Shown here: positions 22,913 to 30,669 of the stretch, piece after piece | Layout: each line of letters starts with the position of its first letter | How positions within the stretch are numbered: position 1 is the first letter of the stretch | DNA from: an uncultured Lachnospiraceae bacterium | GTDB lineage: Bacteria > Bacillota > Clostridia > Lachnospirales > Lachnospiraceae | Reading direction: 5' to 3' | Assembly (NCBI GenBank): GCA_905234245.1 | Contig: CAJOGN010000011.1 | Coordinates: 1-38,887 of the forward strand | Length of the DNA: 38,887 nt | The notes under the pieces: generated by a model | Told to the model about the DNA's origin: nothing | The model's database searches: none | Seen by the model: the letters and a program-made list of their open reading frames with translations, nothing else | Program-made: the position numbers and the translations under genes

Positions 22913-24298
22913 ATGAAAGTACAGGTAAAAGAAACAAATTATAAAGCATTACTAATCATATATTGTCTTGGGCTTCTTATTGGAGGTCTGTTTGTAGGAA
23001 TGGTGGCTCCCGTAAGAACAGTCATTCAGACAGATTTCGGACTTGATGACAGTACAGGAATCTGGATGATTAACATCTATACGCTGTTCTACGCCGCGCT
23101 TATACCAATTATAGGAAAGCTGGCTGACAAATTCGGAAGAAATAGGATATTTTCCGTATGTATACTTATATTTATGACCGGTGCAATTATATGTGCCCTT
23201 TCTTCGTATGTCATTGGATTCCCTCTCCTATTAGTGGGGCGCGTGATTCAGGCATGTGGCGCAGGCGGTATGATTCCTGTTGCAAATGCTGAGATTGGAA
23301 CTTCATTTCCAAAGGAAAAGAGAGGTCTGGCTCTTGGTATTGCAGCTGCGGTATCAGGCATATCTAATGTCTTAGGATCAGGTGTCGGAAGCCTTATTGT
23401 GGACCTTGTTGGAGCAGACAATTGGAATGTAATGTTCTTTGTTGCAGCACCAATATGTATTTTTCTATTCATACTATCTAAGGTGTTCTTGAAGAGTAAT
23501 ACAACAGCTGAATCAGGTAAAATGGACTTTGCGGGTTCTGTCCTATTTATCGTACAGGTCTTAATGCTGCTTCTTGGGTTAAAGGGGCTTGATTTCTTCA
23601 ACCTAAAGGAATCAATTGTTCAGCCAAATGTGTTGATTCCACTTGTGCTTGCTGTTGTTCTTATGGGTGTGTTTCTACTTGTTGAGAAAAGAGCGGGTGA
23701 TCCTGTATTTCATATAGAGTTCCTACATAGTCGTCCTATAGTAGTAACAATGGTTGTGTCTTTCTTCATAGGTTGCATAATAATTGCAATGATGCTTGTG
23801 CCTGAATATGCAGAATATATTATGGATGCACCAGAAGGAAGTGGCGGATACTACATGCTGGCCATTGGTATTACTTCAATGATAGGTCCTCCTCTTGGTG
23901 GTAAACTGGTAGATAAATACGGACCTAAGATTGTGTTAGTGTCAGGATTATTACTTATGGTTATATCATATTCATTCCTGGCGTTCTATGTGTCTACATC
24001 ACCAAGTGCAATATCTCTTATTATTGGACTTGCACTTGTGGGATTAGGCCTAGGCTTCGCAATGGGATCGCCAACTAATTATATGATACTTGAGAACACA
24101 TCCCCTAAGGACTCCACATCTGCAATTGCCTCTGTTGCATTAGTAAGACAAATAGGCACAACAATAGCACCTGCAATATTTGTAGGCTTCACCACTAATA
24201 ATAGTGGAGTCGTAGGATATCAGCAGATGCTAACGTGTATTGCTGTATTTTGCGTACTTGCAATTATTGTTACGCTTTTCTATTCGCCAAAAAGTTGA
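22913..24298 (+). CDS. MFS transporter, DHA2 (14-helix) drug-exporter type
   Basis: A 461-residue protein with about 14 membrane helices. Motif A is GKLADKFGRNRIF and the antiporter motif C region is GRVIQACGAGGMIPVANAEIG, typical of EmrB/QacA-like proton-driven exporters. The substrate is unknown. GGGAAATGGG is the ribosome site. The stop TGA lies inside the left arm of a hairpin that terminates the convergent SDR gene. The gene is bracketed by an exact 28-base inverted repeat. Confidence 0.9.
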   Translation: MKVQVKETNYKALLIIYCLGLLIGGLFVGMVAPVRTVIQTDFGLDDSTGIWMINIYTLFYAALIPIIGKLADKFGRNRIFSVCILIFMTGAIICALSSYVIGFPLLLVGRVIQACGAGGMIPVANAEIGTSFPKEKRGLALGIAAAVSGISNVLGSGVGSLIVDLVGADNWNVMFFVAAPICIFLFILSKVFLKSNTTAESGKMDFAGSVLFIVQVLMLLLGLKGLDFFNLKESIVQPNVLIPLVLAVVLMGVFLLVEKRAGDPVFHIEFLHSRPIVVTMVVSFFIGCIIIAMMLVPEYAEYIMDAPEGSGGYYMLAIGITSMIGPPLGGKLVDKYGPKIVLVSGLLLMVISYSFLAFYVSTSPSAISLIIGLALVGLGLGFAMGSPTNYMILENTSPKDSTSAIASVALVRQIGTTIAPAIFVGFTTNNSGVVGYQQMLTCIAVFCVLAIIVTLFYSPKS

Positions 24299-24316
24299 CA
24301 AAACAAGTTTGTCAAC
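24289..24316 (-). terminator. Terminator of the SDR gene, inverted copy of 22793-22820
   Basis: On the minus strand GTTGACAAA, CTTGT and TTTGTCAAC are followed by TTTTT. The 28 bases are identical to 22793-22820 in reverse orientation. The MFS stop codon (24296-24298) is contained in the stem. A second small dyad, ACAGG-CCCC-CCTGT, lies at 24315-24328 between it and the SDR stop. Confidence 0.7.
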
Positions 24317-24327
24317 AGGCCCCCCTG

Positions 24328-25056
24328 TCATATTCCTCCATCCAGTCCTATAATCTGCCCTGTCATATAAGATGGAGAGTTGAGAATTGACAATATTAAT
24401 TGCCCTACCTCTGTGGGAGTACCTAGTCTGCCGACGGGAATCTCATCAATCAGAGAAGATATCTCCTCATCACTAAAGCAGGAGTTCATATCCGTATTAA
24501 TCACACCGCAGGAGATTGCATTAACCGAGATGTTGCTGGGGGCCACCTCTTTTGCCAGGGCTTTCGTAAATGCATTAATGCCACCCTTGGTTGTGGAGTA
24601 GGCCACCTCGCAGGATGCGCCCTTATCGCCCCACATAGAAGATATATTGATAATATGACCCAACTTACGATTAATCATTGACCGCAGGAATACCTTCGTG
24701 GAATAGAATACGGAATCCAGATTGGTTGATATAATTCTATCCCAATCGTCTGTGTCCATATCTGTAATAAGCCCAATATAAGATATTCCGGCATTGTTTA
24801 TAACTACATCAACGAAACCAAACTCCGACATAACTTCAGAAGCTACATTTTCCCAATCCTTCATAGAAGCTACATCCATCTTATACGCCTTAGCGTGAAC
24901 GCCATAGGTGTTATGGAGTGCAGCCGCATAATCACTAAGAGAATCTATATTATTAACACAGCACAGAGCCAGATTATATCCGGCTTTAGCAAGAACTTCA
25001 GCGATTCCTTTGCCGATTCCTCTGGATGCTCCGCTTATAAATGCACATTTGCTCAT
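24328..25056 (-). CDS. SDR family reductase, possibly EF-P 5-aminopentanone reductase
   Basis: A 242-residue classical short-chain dehydrogenase: cofactor motif ISGASRGIGKG, structural NNAG, catalytic Ser in ISSMWG, and the YSTTK pair. The segment SSMWGDKGASCEVAYSTTKG followed by FTKALAKEVAPSNISVNAISCGVINTDMN is typical of the YmfI-type proteins that reduce 5-aminopentanone on elongation factor P, and differs from FabG proper. That assignment is from motif memory; a generic FabG-like reductase is the alternative. No efp gene is in the window. TGGAGG precedes the ATG on the minus strand, and it diverges from the hibernation-factor gene. Confidence 0.75.
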   Translation of the reverse strand: MSKCAFISGASRGIGKGIAEVLAKAGYNLALCCVNNIDSLSDYAAALHNTYGVHAKAYKMDVASMKDWENVASEVMSEFGFVDVVINNAGISYIGLITDMDTDDWDRIISTNLDSVFYSTKVFLRSMINRKLGHIINISSMWGDKGASCEVAYSTTKGGINAFTKALAKEVAPSNISVNAISCGVINTDMNSCFSDEEISSLIDEIPVGRLGTPTEVGQLILSILNSPSYMTGQIIGLDGGI

Positions 25057-25086
25057 TGAGCTTCCTCCAACAAATTCGTTTTTTTT

Positions 25087-25119
25087 ATTTTAACATAATC
25101 AAATTGGTTATGTTATAAT
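25087..25119. promoter_or_regulatory. Back-to-back extended -10 promoters sharing a 23-bp dyad
   Basis: AACATAATCAA (25092-25102) and TTGGTTATGTT (25104-25114) form a dyad with 10 of 11 matching pairs. Its right end forms TGT-TATAAT (25111-25119) for the hibernation-factor gene, and its left end forms TGT-TAAAAT on the minus strand (25087-25095) for the SDR gene. A protein bound here would cover both promoters. Confidence 0.6.
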
Positions 25120-25154
25120 AAATATTAACAAAGAACTAACAAGGAGGACTAGCT

Positions 25155-25685
25155 ATGAATATTAGTATTACAGGAAGAAATATAGAGTTGACGGATGGGC
25201 TTAAGGCTGCAGTAGAAGATAAGCTGTCCAAGTTAGACAAGTATTTTGTGAGAGATACTGAAGTAAATGTAACAATGTCAGTTGAGAAGGAACGCCAGAA
25301 GGTAGAGGTTACTGTTCCTATGAAGGGGCATATCATTCGTGCTGAGCAGGTAAGCAACGATATGTATGTATCAATTGATCTGGCAGAAGAGATTATTGAG
25401 CGTCAGCTTAAGAAGTATCGCAACAAGCTTGTTACCAAGAAGCAGACGGCTGCGTACTTTAATGACGATTTCTCTGATGTTGATGCTGACGAGGAAGACA
25501 GTGAGATCAAGATTATCAAGACTAAGAGATTTGGTATCAAGCCTATGTATCCTGAGGATGCCTGCATTCAGATGGAGCTTTTGGGACACGATTTCTTCGT
25601 ATTTATGAACGCTGAGACAGATGAAGTTAATGTGGTTTATAAGAGAAATGGCAATACATACGGACTAATCGAGCCAGAATTTTAA
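25155..25685 (+). CDS. hpf: Ribosome hibernation-promoting factor, long form
   Basis: A 176-residue long-form HPF. The N-terminal S30AE domain (residues 1-~100) starts MNISITGRNIELTDGLKAAVEDKLSKLDKYF and binds the decoding centre; the C-terminal domain (about 120-176: IKTKRFGIKPMYPEDACIQMELLGHDFFVF) dimerises ribosomes into 100S particles. The length and C-terminal RFG/KPM motif exclude the short gamma-proteobacterial form. AAGGAGG is 8 bases before the ATG. It has its own extended -10 promoter with a dyad. Confidence 0.95.
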   Translation: MNISITGRNIELTDGLKAAVEDKLSKLDKYFVRDTEVNVTMSVEKERQKVEVTVPMKGHIIRAEQVSNDMYVSIDLAEEIIERQLKKYRNKLVTKKQTAAYFNDDFSDVDADEEDSEIKIIKTKRFGIKPMYPEDACIQMELLGHDFFVFMNAETDEVNVVYKRNGNTYGLIEPEF

Positions 25686-25809
25686 GAATTTCTTACATAT
25701 TTAACAAAAGACACATGTATATTATGTAACTAATGTCCATGTAACGACACATAATTCTCGCAACACAAGAATTATAAAAACAAATATTCTGTAATAACAA
25801 GAATTTATG
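25686..25809. other. AT-rich gap after hpf
   Basis: About 120 bases without a gene between the hpf stop and the terminator at 25810. ATTATGT near 25727 and ACATAAT near 25747 could form a loose hairpin, but nothing else convincing is seen. Confidence 0.4.
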
Positions 25810-25846
25810 CGGAAACTCGTCTGTTAAGATGAGTTTCCGTTTTTTT
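25810..25846 (+). terminator. Intrinsic terminator downstream of hpf
   Basis: GGAAACTCGTC (25811-25821) pairs with GATGAGTTTCC (25828-25838), 11 pairs including one G-U, followed by seven T residues (25840-25846). Confidence 0.85.
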
Positions 25847-25863
25847 ACATATTGTTCTTATAT

Positions 25864-25872
25864 TGGTACAAT
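25864..25872 (+). promoter_or_regulatory. Extended -10-like promoter of the XRE regulator
   Basis: TGGTACAAT lies 40 bases before the start codon and directly after the terminator at 25846. The match has one departure from TATAAT. Confidence 0.35.
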
Positions 25873-25912
25873 AACCCCGTAGGGATGAGAAAAGTTATGA
25901 TGGGAGAATGTT

Positions 25913-26857
25913 ATGAAAGAAGTAGTTGTTGGTGAGCTTTTGCGTAAATGCAGAGTTGAAAAGGGCATTACGCAGAAGGATTTGTGTGAAGGAATTTGTT
26001 CAATCAGCACTTTGTCACGAATTGAGAACGGCGAGCAGCGTCCGACAAGAAGTGTCTTCAATATGCTTGTTTCCAGAATGGGTGAGGACATTGAATATGA
26101 CGATTACATGGGTGATTATGATTATGAGGTATATAATCTGACTCGCATGGCCATGGGCTATCTTGAGAGAAATGAGAAGGGCAAGGCTAACATTTGCATT
26201 CAGAAGCTTCAGTACATTTGTACAGGTGAGGATTGTGGCACCAAGGAGAAATGTATATGCAAATTCATGGAACTTTTGTCTGCAAGCATAGACTATAAGC
26301 CTAAGGGAGTATGGACTGAATTTATTGAGCTTAATCAGTACGGGTACTACCTCTACGAGGAGGTTAAGTCATTGCTTAAGTTGTCAGGTGCAACTAAGAA
26401 TGATGACTCTAAGCTGGACAGAATCGAGATTCGCATGGTCAATCTTATGGGATATGGATTGTACATTTCCAAGGATTACAGGAAGGCCATAGATGTCTGG
26501 GTGAAGCTTCTTGATGGATGTAGGAGCAGATGCGAGGACGAAGTAATCTATGCTAAGGAAATGGCCTCCTTGTATTGCAATATCAGCGCAGGGCTTTGTG
26601 GCCTTGGGTTGTACGACGAGGCTGAGATTTTCGTGGATAAGGGGCTAAGATACTCCTTTGAAGGAGGAGGGCTTCGCCTTACCAATAAAATACTAATTAA
26701 CAGGATGTACTGTCTAAGTCAAAAAGGAGACTTGGACAAAGCGTACAAAGATCTGGCCCTTTCTAAAGCCATCGGTACGTGTTGTCGAAAAGATATTCTT
26801 AAGGGAGAAATGTTAAAAAAGCTTCCTAAAACCCCATATTTGATACAAATATTCTAG
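25913..26857 (+). CDS. XRE-family regulator with TPR-like sensor region
   Basis: A 314-residue protein. The N-terminal helix-turn-helix (about residues 7-60) reads LLRKCRVEKGITQKDLCEGI, then STLSRIENGEQRPTRSVFNML. The rest is all-helical with TPR-like repeats and many cysteines (a C-x-C-rich stretch around QYICTGEDCGTKEKCICKF). The arrangement resembles RRNPP-type peptide-responsive regulators (PlcR/Rgg), but no small peptide gene is recognised nearby, so peptide sensing is speculative. It precedes ddl and murF by 56 bases with a separate promoter for ddl. Confidence 0.8.
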   Translation: MKEVVVGELLRKCRVEKGITQKDLCEGICSISTLSRIENGEQRPTRSVFNMLVSRMGEDIEYDDYMGDYDYEVYNLTRMAMGYLERNEKGKANICIQKLQYICTGEDCGTKEKCICKFMELLSASIDYKPKGVWTEFIELNQYGYYLYEEVKSLLKLSGATKNDDSKLDRIEIRMVNLMGYGLYISKDYRKAIDVWVKLLDGCRSRCEDEVIYAKEMASLYCNISAGLCGLGLYDEAEIFVDKGLRYSFEGGGLRLTNKILINRMYCLSQKGDLDKAYKDLALSKAIGTCCRKDILKGEMLKKLPKTPYLIQIF

Positions 26858-26872
26858 ACACTCTCGCGCAAA

Positions 26873-26881
26873 TGTTATAAA
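26873..26881 (+). promoter_or_regulatory. Extended -10 promoter for ddl-murF
   Basis: TGTTATAAA is close to the extended -10 consensus and lies 32 bases before the ddl start, after the XRE gene. Confidence 0.35.
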
Positions 26882-26913
26882 CTATAGACGCGTGTATAAA
26901 AGGAGTGAATTGA

Positions 26914-27972
26914 ATGAATATTATTGTTTTGGCCGGAGGATTAAGCACTGAGAGAGATGTTTCGTTCAAATCAGGCGAGATGATTGCTTCAGCGCTAAGA
27001 CAAAATGGACATAATGTAATACTTCTTGATGTTTTCATGGGATATTCAGATAAGGAAGAGAACTTAGATGGAATATTCCAGCGAGGCAGAGAAGTAAGTG
27101 TTAAAGTAGGAGATATTCCTAAGGAGGCGCCAGATATTCTGGCAGTTAAGAAAAGCAGAGCAGACAAATCTGATAATTTCTTTGGACCTAATGTAATTAG
27201 AATGTGTCAGATGGCTGATATCGTATTTATCGCCCTTCACGGCGAGAACGGTGAGGATGGTAGAATTCAGGCTGCTTTTGATCTTCTTGGAATAAAGTAT
27301 ACAGGTAACGGATATATTAGTAGCGCCATCTCTATGGACAAAGGTATGACCAAGGAATTCCTTAGGGGATACGATGTTCCTTTCCCAGGTGGATTTTCCA
27401 TCAAGAAGCATGAGCGCTATTCAGAAGCGATGAACGATGCGCCGAGATTTCCTTGTGTTGTTAAGCCAAGCTGTGGAGGATCGTCAATTGGCGTGTCCAT
27501 TGTTAATAATGTTATGGAATACGACTATGCCCTCGATGAAGCATTTCGTTGGGAAGACGAGGTGATTGTTGAGGACTTCATTGAAGGAAGAGAGTTCTCT
27601 GTTGGAGTCATTGAGGGAGTGGCACTTCCTGTCATTGAGATTGCGCCTAAGGAAGGCTTCTACGACTACAAGAATAAATATGCCAAGGGTGCGGCAGAGG
27701 AGACATGTCCTGCGAATATTCCTGATGAGATTTCATCTCAAATGCAGTTATATGCGGAGCGCGTGGCTGCGGGACTAGGAATCGAGACATATTCAAGAAT
27801 GGATTTCATTCTTGATAAGGAGGGTAGAATCTTCTGTCTTGAGGCTAACACTTTGCCGGGCATGACACCTACAAGTCTTCTTCCGCAAGAGGCTGCCTGC
27901 ATAGGCATAGATTATCCGGAGCTTTGCGAAGAGATTATTAAGATATCGCTTAAGAGATACAAGAGGAGATAG
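26914..27972 (+). CDS. ddl: D-alanine--D-alanine ligase
   Basis: A 352-residue ATP-grasp enzyme that joins two D-alanines for the peptidoglycan precursor. N-terminal VLAGGLSTERDVSFKSG, ALHGENGEDGRIQAAFDLLGI, the ATP-binding PCVVKPSCGGSSIGVS, and EANTLPGMTPTSLLP near the C-terminus are all present. AAAGGAG is the ribosome site. The following gene, murF, uses the dipeptide product and starts 3 bases later. Confidence 0.95.
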   Translation: MNIIVLAGGLSTERDVSFKSGEMIASALRQNGHNVILLDVFMGYSDKEENLDGIFQRGREVSVKVGDIPKEAPDILAVKKSRADKSDNFFGPNVIRMCQMADIVFIALHGENGEDGRIQAAFDLLGIKYTGNGYISSAISMDKGMTKEFLRGYDVPFPGGFSIKKHERYSEAMNDAPRFPCVVKPSCGGSSIGVSIVNNVMEYDYALDEAFRWEDEVIVEDFIEGREFSVGVIEGVALPVIEIAPKEGFYDYKNKYAKGAAEETCPANIPDEISSQMQLYAERVAAGLGIETYSRMDFILDKEGRIFCLEANTLPGMTPTSLLPQEAACIGIDYPELCEEIIKISLKRYKRR

Positions 27973-27975
27973 AAT

Positions 27976-29364
27976 ATGAAGAATATGAGCCTTGATAGGA
28001 TTGCAAGTGCAGTCGGTGGCAAGCTATGTAAATGTGATGATACTAAGACCAACGCACAGGGTGTGGTCTTTGACAATCGACTAATCGAGAAGGATTATAT
28101 ATTTATAGCAATTCCTGGAGAAAGAGTTGATGGCCATAGCTTTGTTAACAAGGCTTTTGAGGATGGTGCCCTGGGAAGCATTGTGGAAAAAGACGGGGAC
28201 TATAATGGCCCTTATATTCTTGTGGATTCCACCAAGCAGGCTTTGATTGATCTGGCAACTTATTATAGAAGTCAGCTTACAATTCCAATTGTGGGAATAA
28301 TTGGCTCTGTCGGTAAGACTAGCACCAAGGAAATGGTGGCTTCTGTCTTATCCGAAGAATTCAATGTTCAGAAGACTAAGGGCAATTACAATAATGATAT
28401 GGGGCTTCCTATCACCCTTCTTTCAATTAAGGAGGAGCATGAGGCTGCAGTTGTGGAAATGGGCGTATCAGATTTCGGTGAAATGGATGTACTAGGAGCA
28501 ATCGCGCGTCCTGATGTTGTGGCATTTACCAATATAGGTCAGTGTCATCTTGAGAATTTTGGTACGAGAGACGGCATACTTAAGGGCAAGACAGAGGTGC
28601 TGTCCCATCTTAACAGCAACGCTACTGTTGTAATTAATAAGGATGATGACAAGCTAGTTACAATAGGTGCAGACAGGCTGCCTAAGGACGCTAAGCTTGT
28701 AACATATAGTGGTTCTTCTGCAAATGTTAATAGTGACATTGCGATGTATCAGGCAACGGATGTTGTTAATCTTGGTTTAGAGGGAATGAAGGCTAGGATT
28801 ATTGGTGAAATTGAAGCAGATGTTACCATTCCGCTTCCAGGAGAGCACAATGTAAGTAATGCAATGTGCGCAGCAGCAGTGGGACACACATTAGGTGAAT
28901 CAGTAGATAGTATTGTGAAGGGAATTGCCAAGGCATCGACTATTGCAGGTCGAAGCAATTTCATTAAGGCAGGTGGAGTGACAATTATTGACGATTGCTA
29001 CAACGCCAATCCTGCATCTGTTCGCGCAGGTCTTCAGGTTCTTGGAATGGCCGACGGCCGCAAAATCGCTATCTTAGGTGATATGGGTGAACTAGGTGAA
29101 GACGAACTTAACCTTCACAGAGATTTATATAAGAGTGTATTAGATAATAAGATAGACATTCTTCTGACAGTAGGAGAATTATCATCATCAATTGCCAAGG
29201 CTCTCGATGGTGAAAATGTTATAACCAAATCCTTCTATGGTGATGATGGCAAAGAACAATTACTAGAATACATTAAGCCAGAATTAAAGCCTGGTGACAC
29301 AATCTTAGTTAAAGCCTCTCACTTCATGAACTTCCCGGTTATCGTAGAAGGCCTGAAAGGTTGA
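27976..29364 (+). CDS. murF: UDP-MurNAc-tripeptide:D-alanyl-D-alanine ligase MurF
   Basis: A 462-residue Mur ligase. It has the N-terminal UDP-binding domain, the P-loop GSVGKTSTKEM, the NDMGLPITLL and EMGVSDFGEMDVL segments, the HNVSNAMCAAAVGH motif and IDDCYNANPASVRAGL. It attaches D-Ala-D-Ala, supplied by the adjacent Ddl, to the UDP-MurNAc-peptide in the cytoplasm. Its TGA stop (29362-29364) lies in the left arm of the terminator shared with plsC. Confidence 0.96.
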   Translation: MKNMSLDRIASAVGGKLCKCDDTKTNAQGVVFDNRLIEKDYIFIAIPGERVDGHSFVNKAFEDGALGSIVEKDGDYNGPYILVDSTKQALIDLATYYRSQLTIPIVGIIGSVGKTSTKEMVASVLSEEFNVQKTKGNYNNDMGLPITLLSIKEEHEAAVVEMGVSDFGEMDVLGAIARPDVVAFTNIGQCHLENFGTRDGILKGKTEVLSHLNSNATVVINKDDDKLVTIGADRLPKDAKLVTYSGSSANVNSDIAMYQATDVVNLGLEGMKARIIGEIEADVTIPLPGEHNVSNAMCAAAVGHTLGESVDSIVKGIAKASTIAGRSNFIKAGGVTIIDDCYNANPASVRAGLQVLGMADGRKIAILGDMGELGEDELNLHRDLYKSVLDNKIDILLTVGELSSSIAKALDGENVITKSFYGDDGKEQLLEYIKPELKPGDTILVKASHFMNFPVIVEGLKG

Positions 29365-29388
29365 CACGTCCCCGTGTCAACTTTTTTT
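29360..29388 (+). terminator. Terminator containing the stop codons of both convergent genes
   Basis: GTTGACACG (29360-29368) pairs perfectly with CGTGTCAAC (29373-29381) around TCCC, then seven T residues follow. The murF TGA is in the left arm and the plsC stop (TCA on this strand, 29377-29379) is in the right arm. Confidence 0.85.
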
Positions 29389-30129
29389 ATCCTCTAGCAC
29401 TTTATTATTAACTACCAGCATATCTTCCATAATCTTGTGGGTATAATCGCTGATATGCTTCTTTTCATCTTTATCTAAGCTGTTAACATCAATTGGCTCT
29501 CCAATTGTGACTACAACAGGTCCGCTTTTGATAAATGGCAAATGATTCTCGAAGATGTCTGCAGTTCCACTCATTACAACAGGTATAATAGGACATCCTG
29601 TCTTAGTGGCAATCTTGAAGGCGCCCGCCTTGAATTCTTGCATTTTTCCATCCTTAGACCTTGTTCCCTCAGGGAACACGAATATAGATATTCCTTGCTT
29701 TATATGCTCTATGGCAGTAAGTATTGTCTTAAGTCCCTGCTTTGTATCTTTCCTGTCCAGGAAGAGACAGTATAGCATCATCATCCACAGATTAAGAAGA
29801 GGAACCTTCTTGAATTCTTTCTTGGCAATGAATCCAGTTCTTTCTGGGAATAGTGTGTACATTAGCATAACATCATAGAAGCCATTATGATTGCCAACTA
29901 ACAGAGCTGGTTTTTCTGGGTTTGTTGGCAGATTCTCAAGTCCTCTAATATCGGCTTTAACTCCACTTAGGAAAAGGCATACCTTGAAAGCCCATTGGAC
30001 AGTACGAAGTGCTGCCATATCTCCTGCGTGCTTATTTATTTTGGTCACAATCCATTCTACTCCCATTACAGGAAGTCCTAGAACCAGGAAAAGGATAACG
30101 AATAATAAAGTAATAATTAATCTAATCAT
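29377..30129 (-). CDS. plsC: 1-acyl-sn-glycerol-3-phosphate acyltransferase (PlsC-like)
   Basis: A 250-residue membrane-associated acyltransferase of phospholipid synthesis. An N-terminal hydrophobic segment (LIITLLFVILFLVLGLPVMG) anchors it. The catalytic H-x4-D is in VGNHNGFYDVML and motif III is FPEGTRSKDG. It would convert lysophosphatidic to phosphatidic acid; related enzymes act on other acceptors. On the minus strand TTGGAGG precedes the ATG. It is convergent with murF and divergent from the cdaA cluster. Confidence 0.92.
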   Translation of the reverse strand: MIRLIITLLFVILFLVLGLPVMGVEWIVTKINKHAGDMAALRTVQWAFKVCLFLSGVKADIRGLENLPTNPEKPALLVGNHNGFYDVMLMYTLFPERTGFIAKKEFKKVPLLNLWMMMLYCLFLDRKDTKQGLKTILTAIEHIKQGISIFVFPEGTRSKDGKMQEFKAGAFKIATKTGCPIIPVVMSGTADIFENHLPFIKSGPVVVTIGEPIDVNSLDKDEKKHISDYTHKIMEDMLVVNNKVLEDKKS

Positions 30130-30151
30130 AATGCCTCCAATCTAATGAGAA

Positions 30152-30157
30152 ATTATA
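30152..30157 (-). promoter_or_regulatory. -10 element for plsC
   Basis: On the minus strand TATAAT is preceded by TTGATT with a 16-base spacer, about 20 bases before the plsC start codon. Confidence 0.4.
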
Positions 30158-30211
30158 GCATATTATATTGAAAAATCAAAACTGAATAACTTGTTATTAT
30201 ACAAGGCTTTA

Positions 30212-30220
30212 TGATATAAT
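30212..30220 (+). promoter_or_regulatory. Extended -10 promoter for the cdaA cluster
   Basis: TGATATAAT, a perfect extended -10, lies 35 bases before the first gene. TTGTTA (30191-30196) at an 18-base spacing may serve as -35. Confidence 0.5.
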
Positions 30221-30255
30221 AAATGAGTTAATTTATAAGCTGTCAAGGAGAGTTT

Positions 30256-30669
30256 ATGATTGATACAAGACGGGCGCATCAGATGACGAAGATGGCCATG
30301 TTCGAGAGAGAAGAATCAGATAATATCAGAATAGTTAAGAATCATTCCAGAAAGGGTTATTTGGCCCTTTGGACAATGATTTATTCTGTTGCAGCAGTAC
30401 TAGTATATCTCTTATACACATTTATAGGGATAGCTATTATGATTGCAGTACATGAAAAAGGTGTTCCAAGTATTGCATGGATAATATTTGCAGTTGTGTT
30501 CACAAGCGGATTCGTATTTCACACATATTACTTTGTTAAGAGTGGCAGGAAGAAGGCTATTAAGAGATATGATGAGAGCAATGAGAAGAATGAACACATC
30601 TTAGAGCAGTACAAGGTATTAGACGATTTATATAAGACTAGCGAGACTTCTAGGAAGATATATGAATAG
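30256..30669 (+). CDS. Unrecognised two-helix membrane protein in the cdaA cluster
   Basis: A 137-residue protein with two hydrophobic helices (about residues 38-62 and 73-93), flanked by charged cytoplasmic ends. The C-terminal 40 residues look coiled-coil-like (KRYDESNEKNEHILEQYKVLDDL). No family is recognised. AAGGAG precedes the ATG, and its end overlaps the next gene by 8 bases, so it is likely translated together with the following membrane protein and cdaA-cdaR. Confidence 0.65.
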   Translation: MIDTRRAHQMTKMAMFEREESDNIRIVKNHSRKGYLALWTMIYSVAAVLVYLLYTFIGIAIMIAVHEKGVPSIAWIIFAVVFTSGFVFHTYYFVKSGRKKAIKRYDESNEKNEHILEQYKVLDDLYKTSETSRKIYE

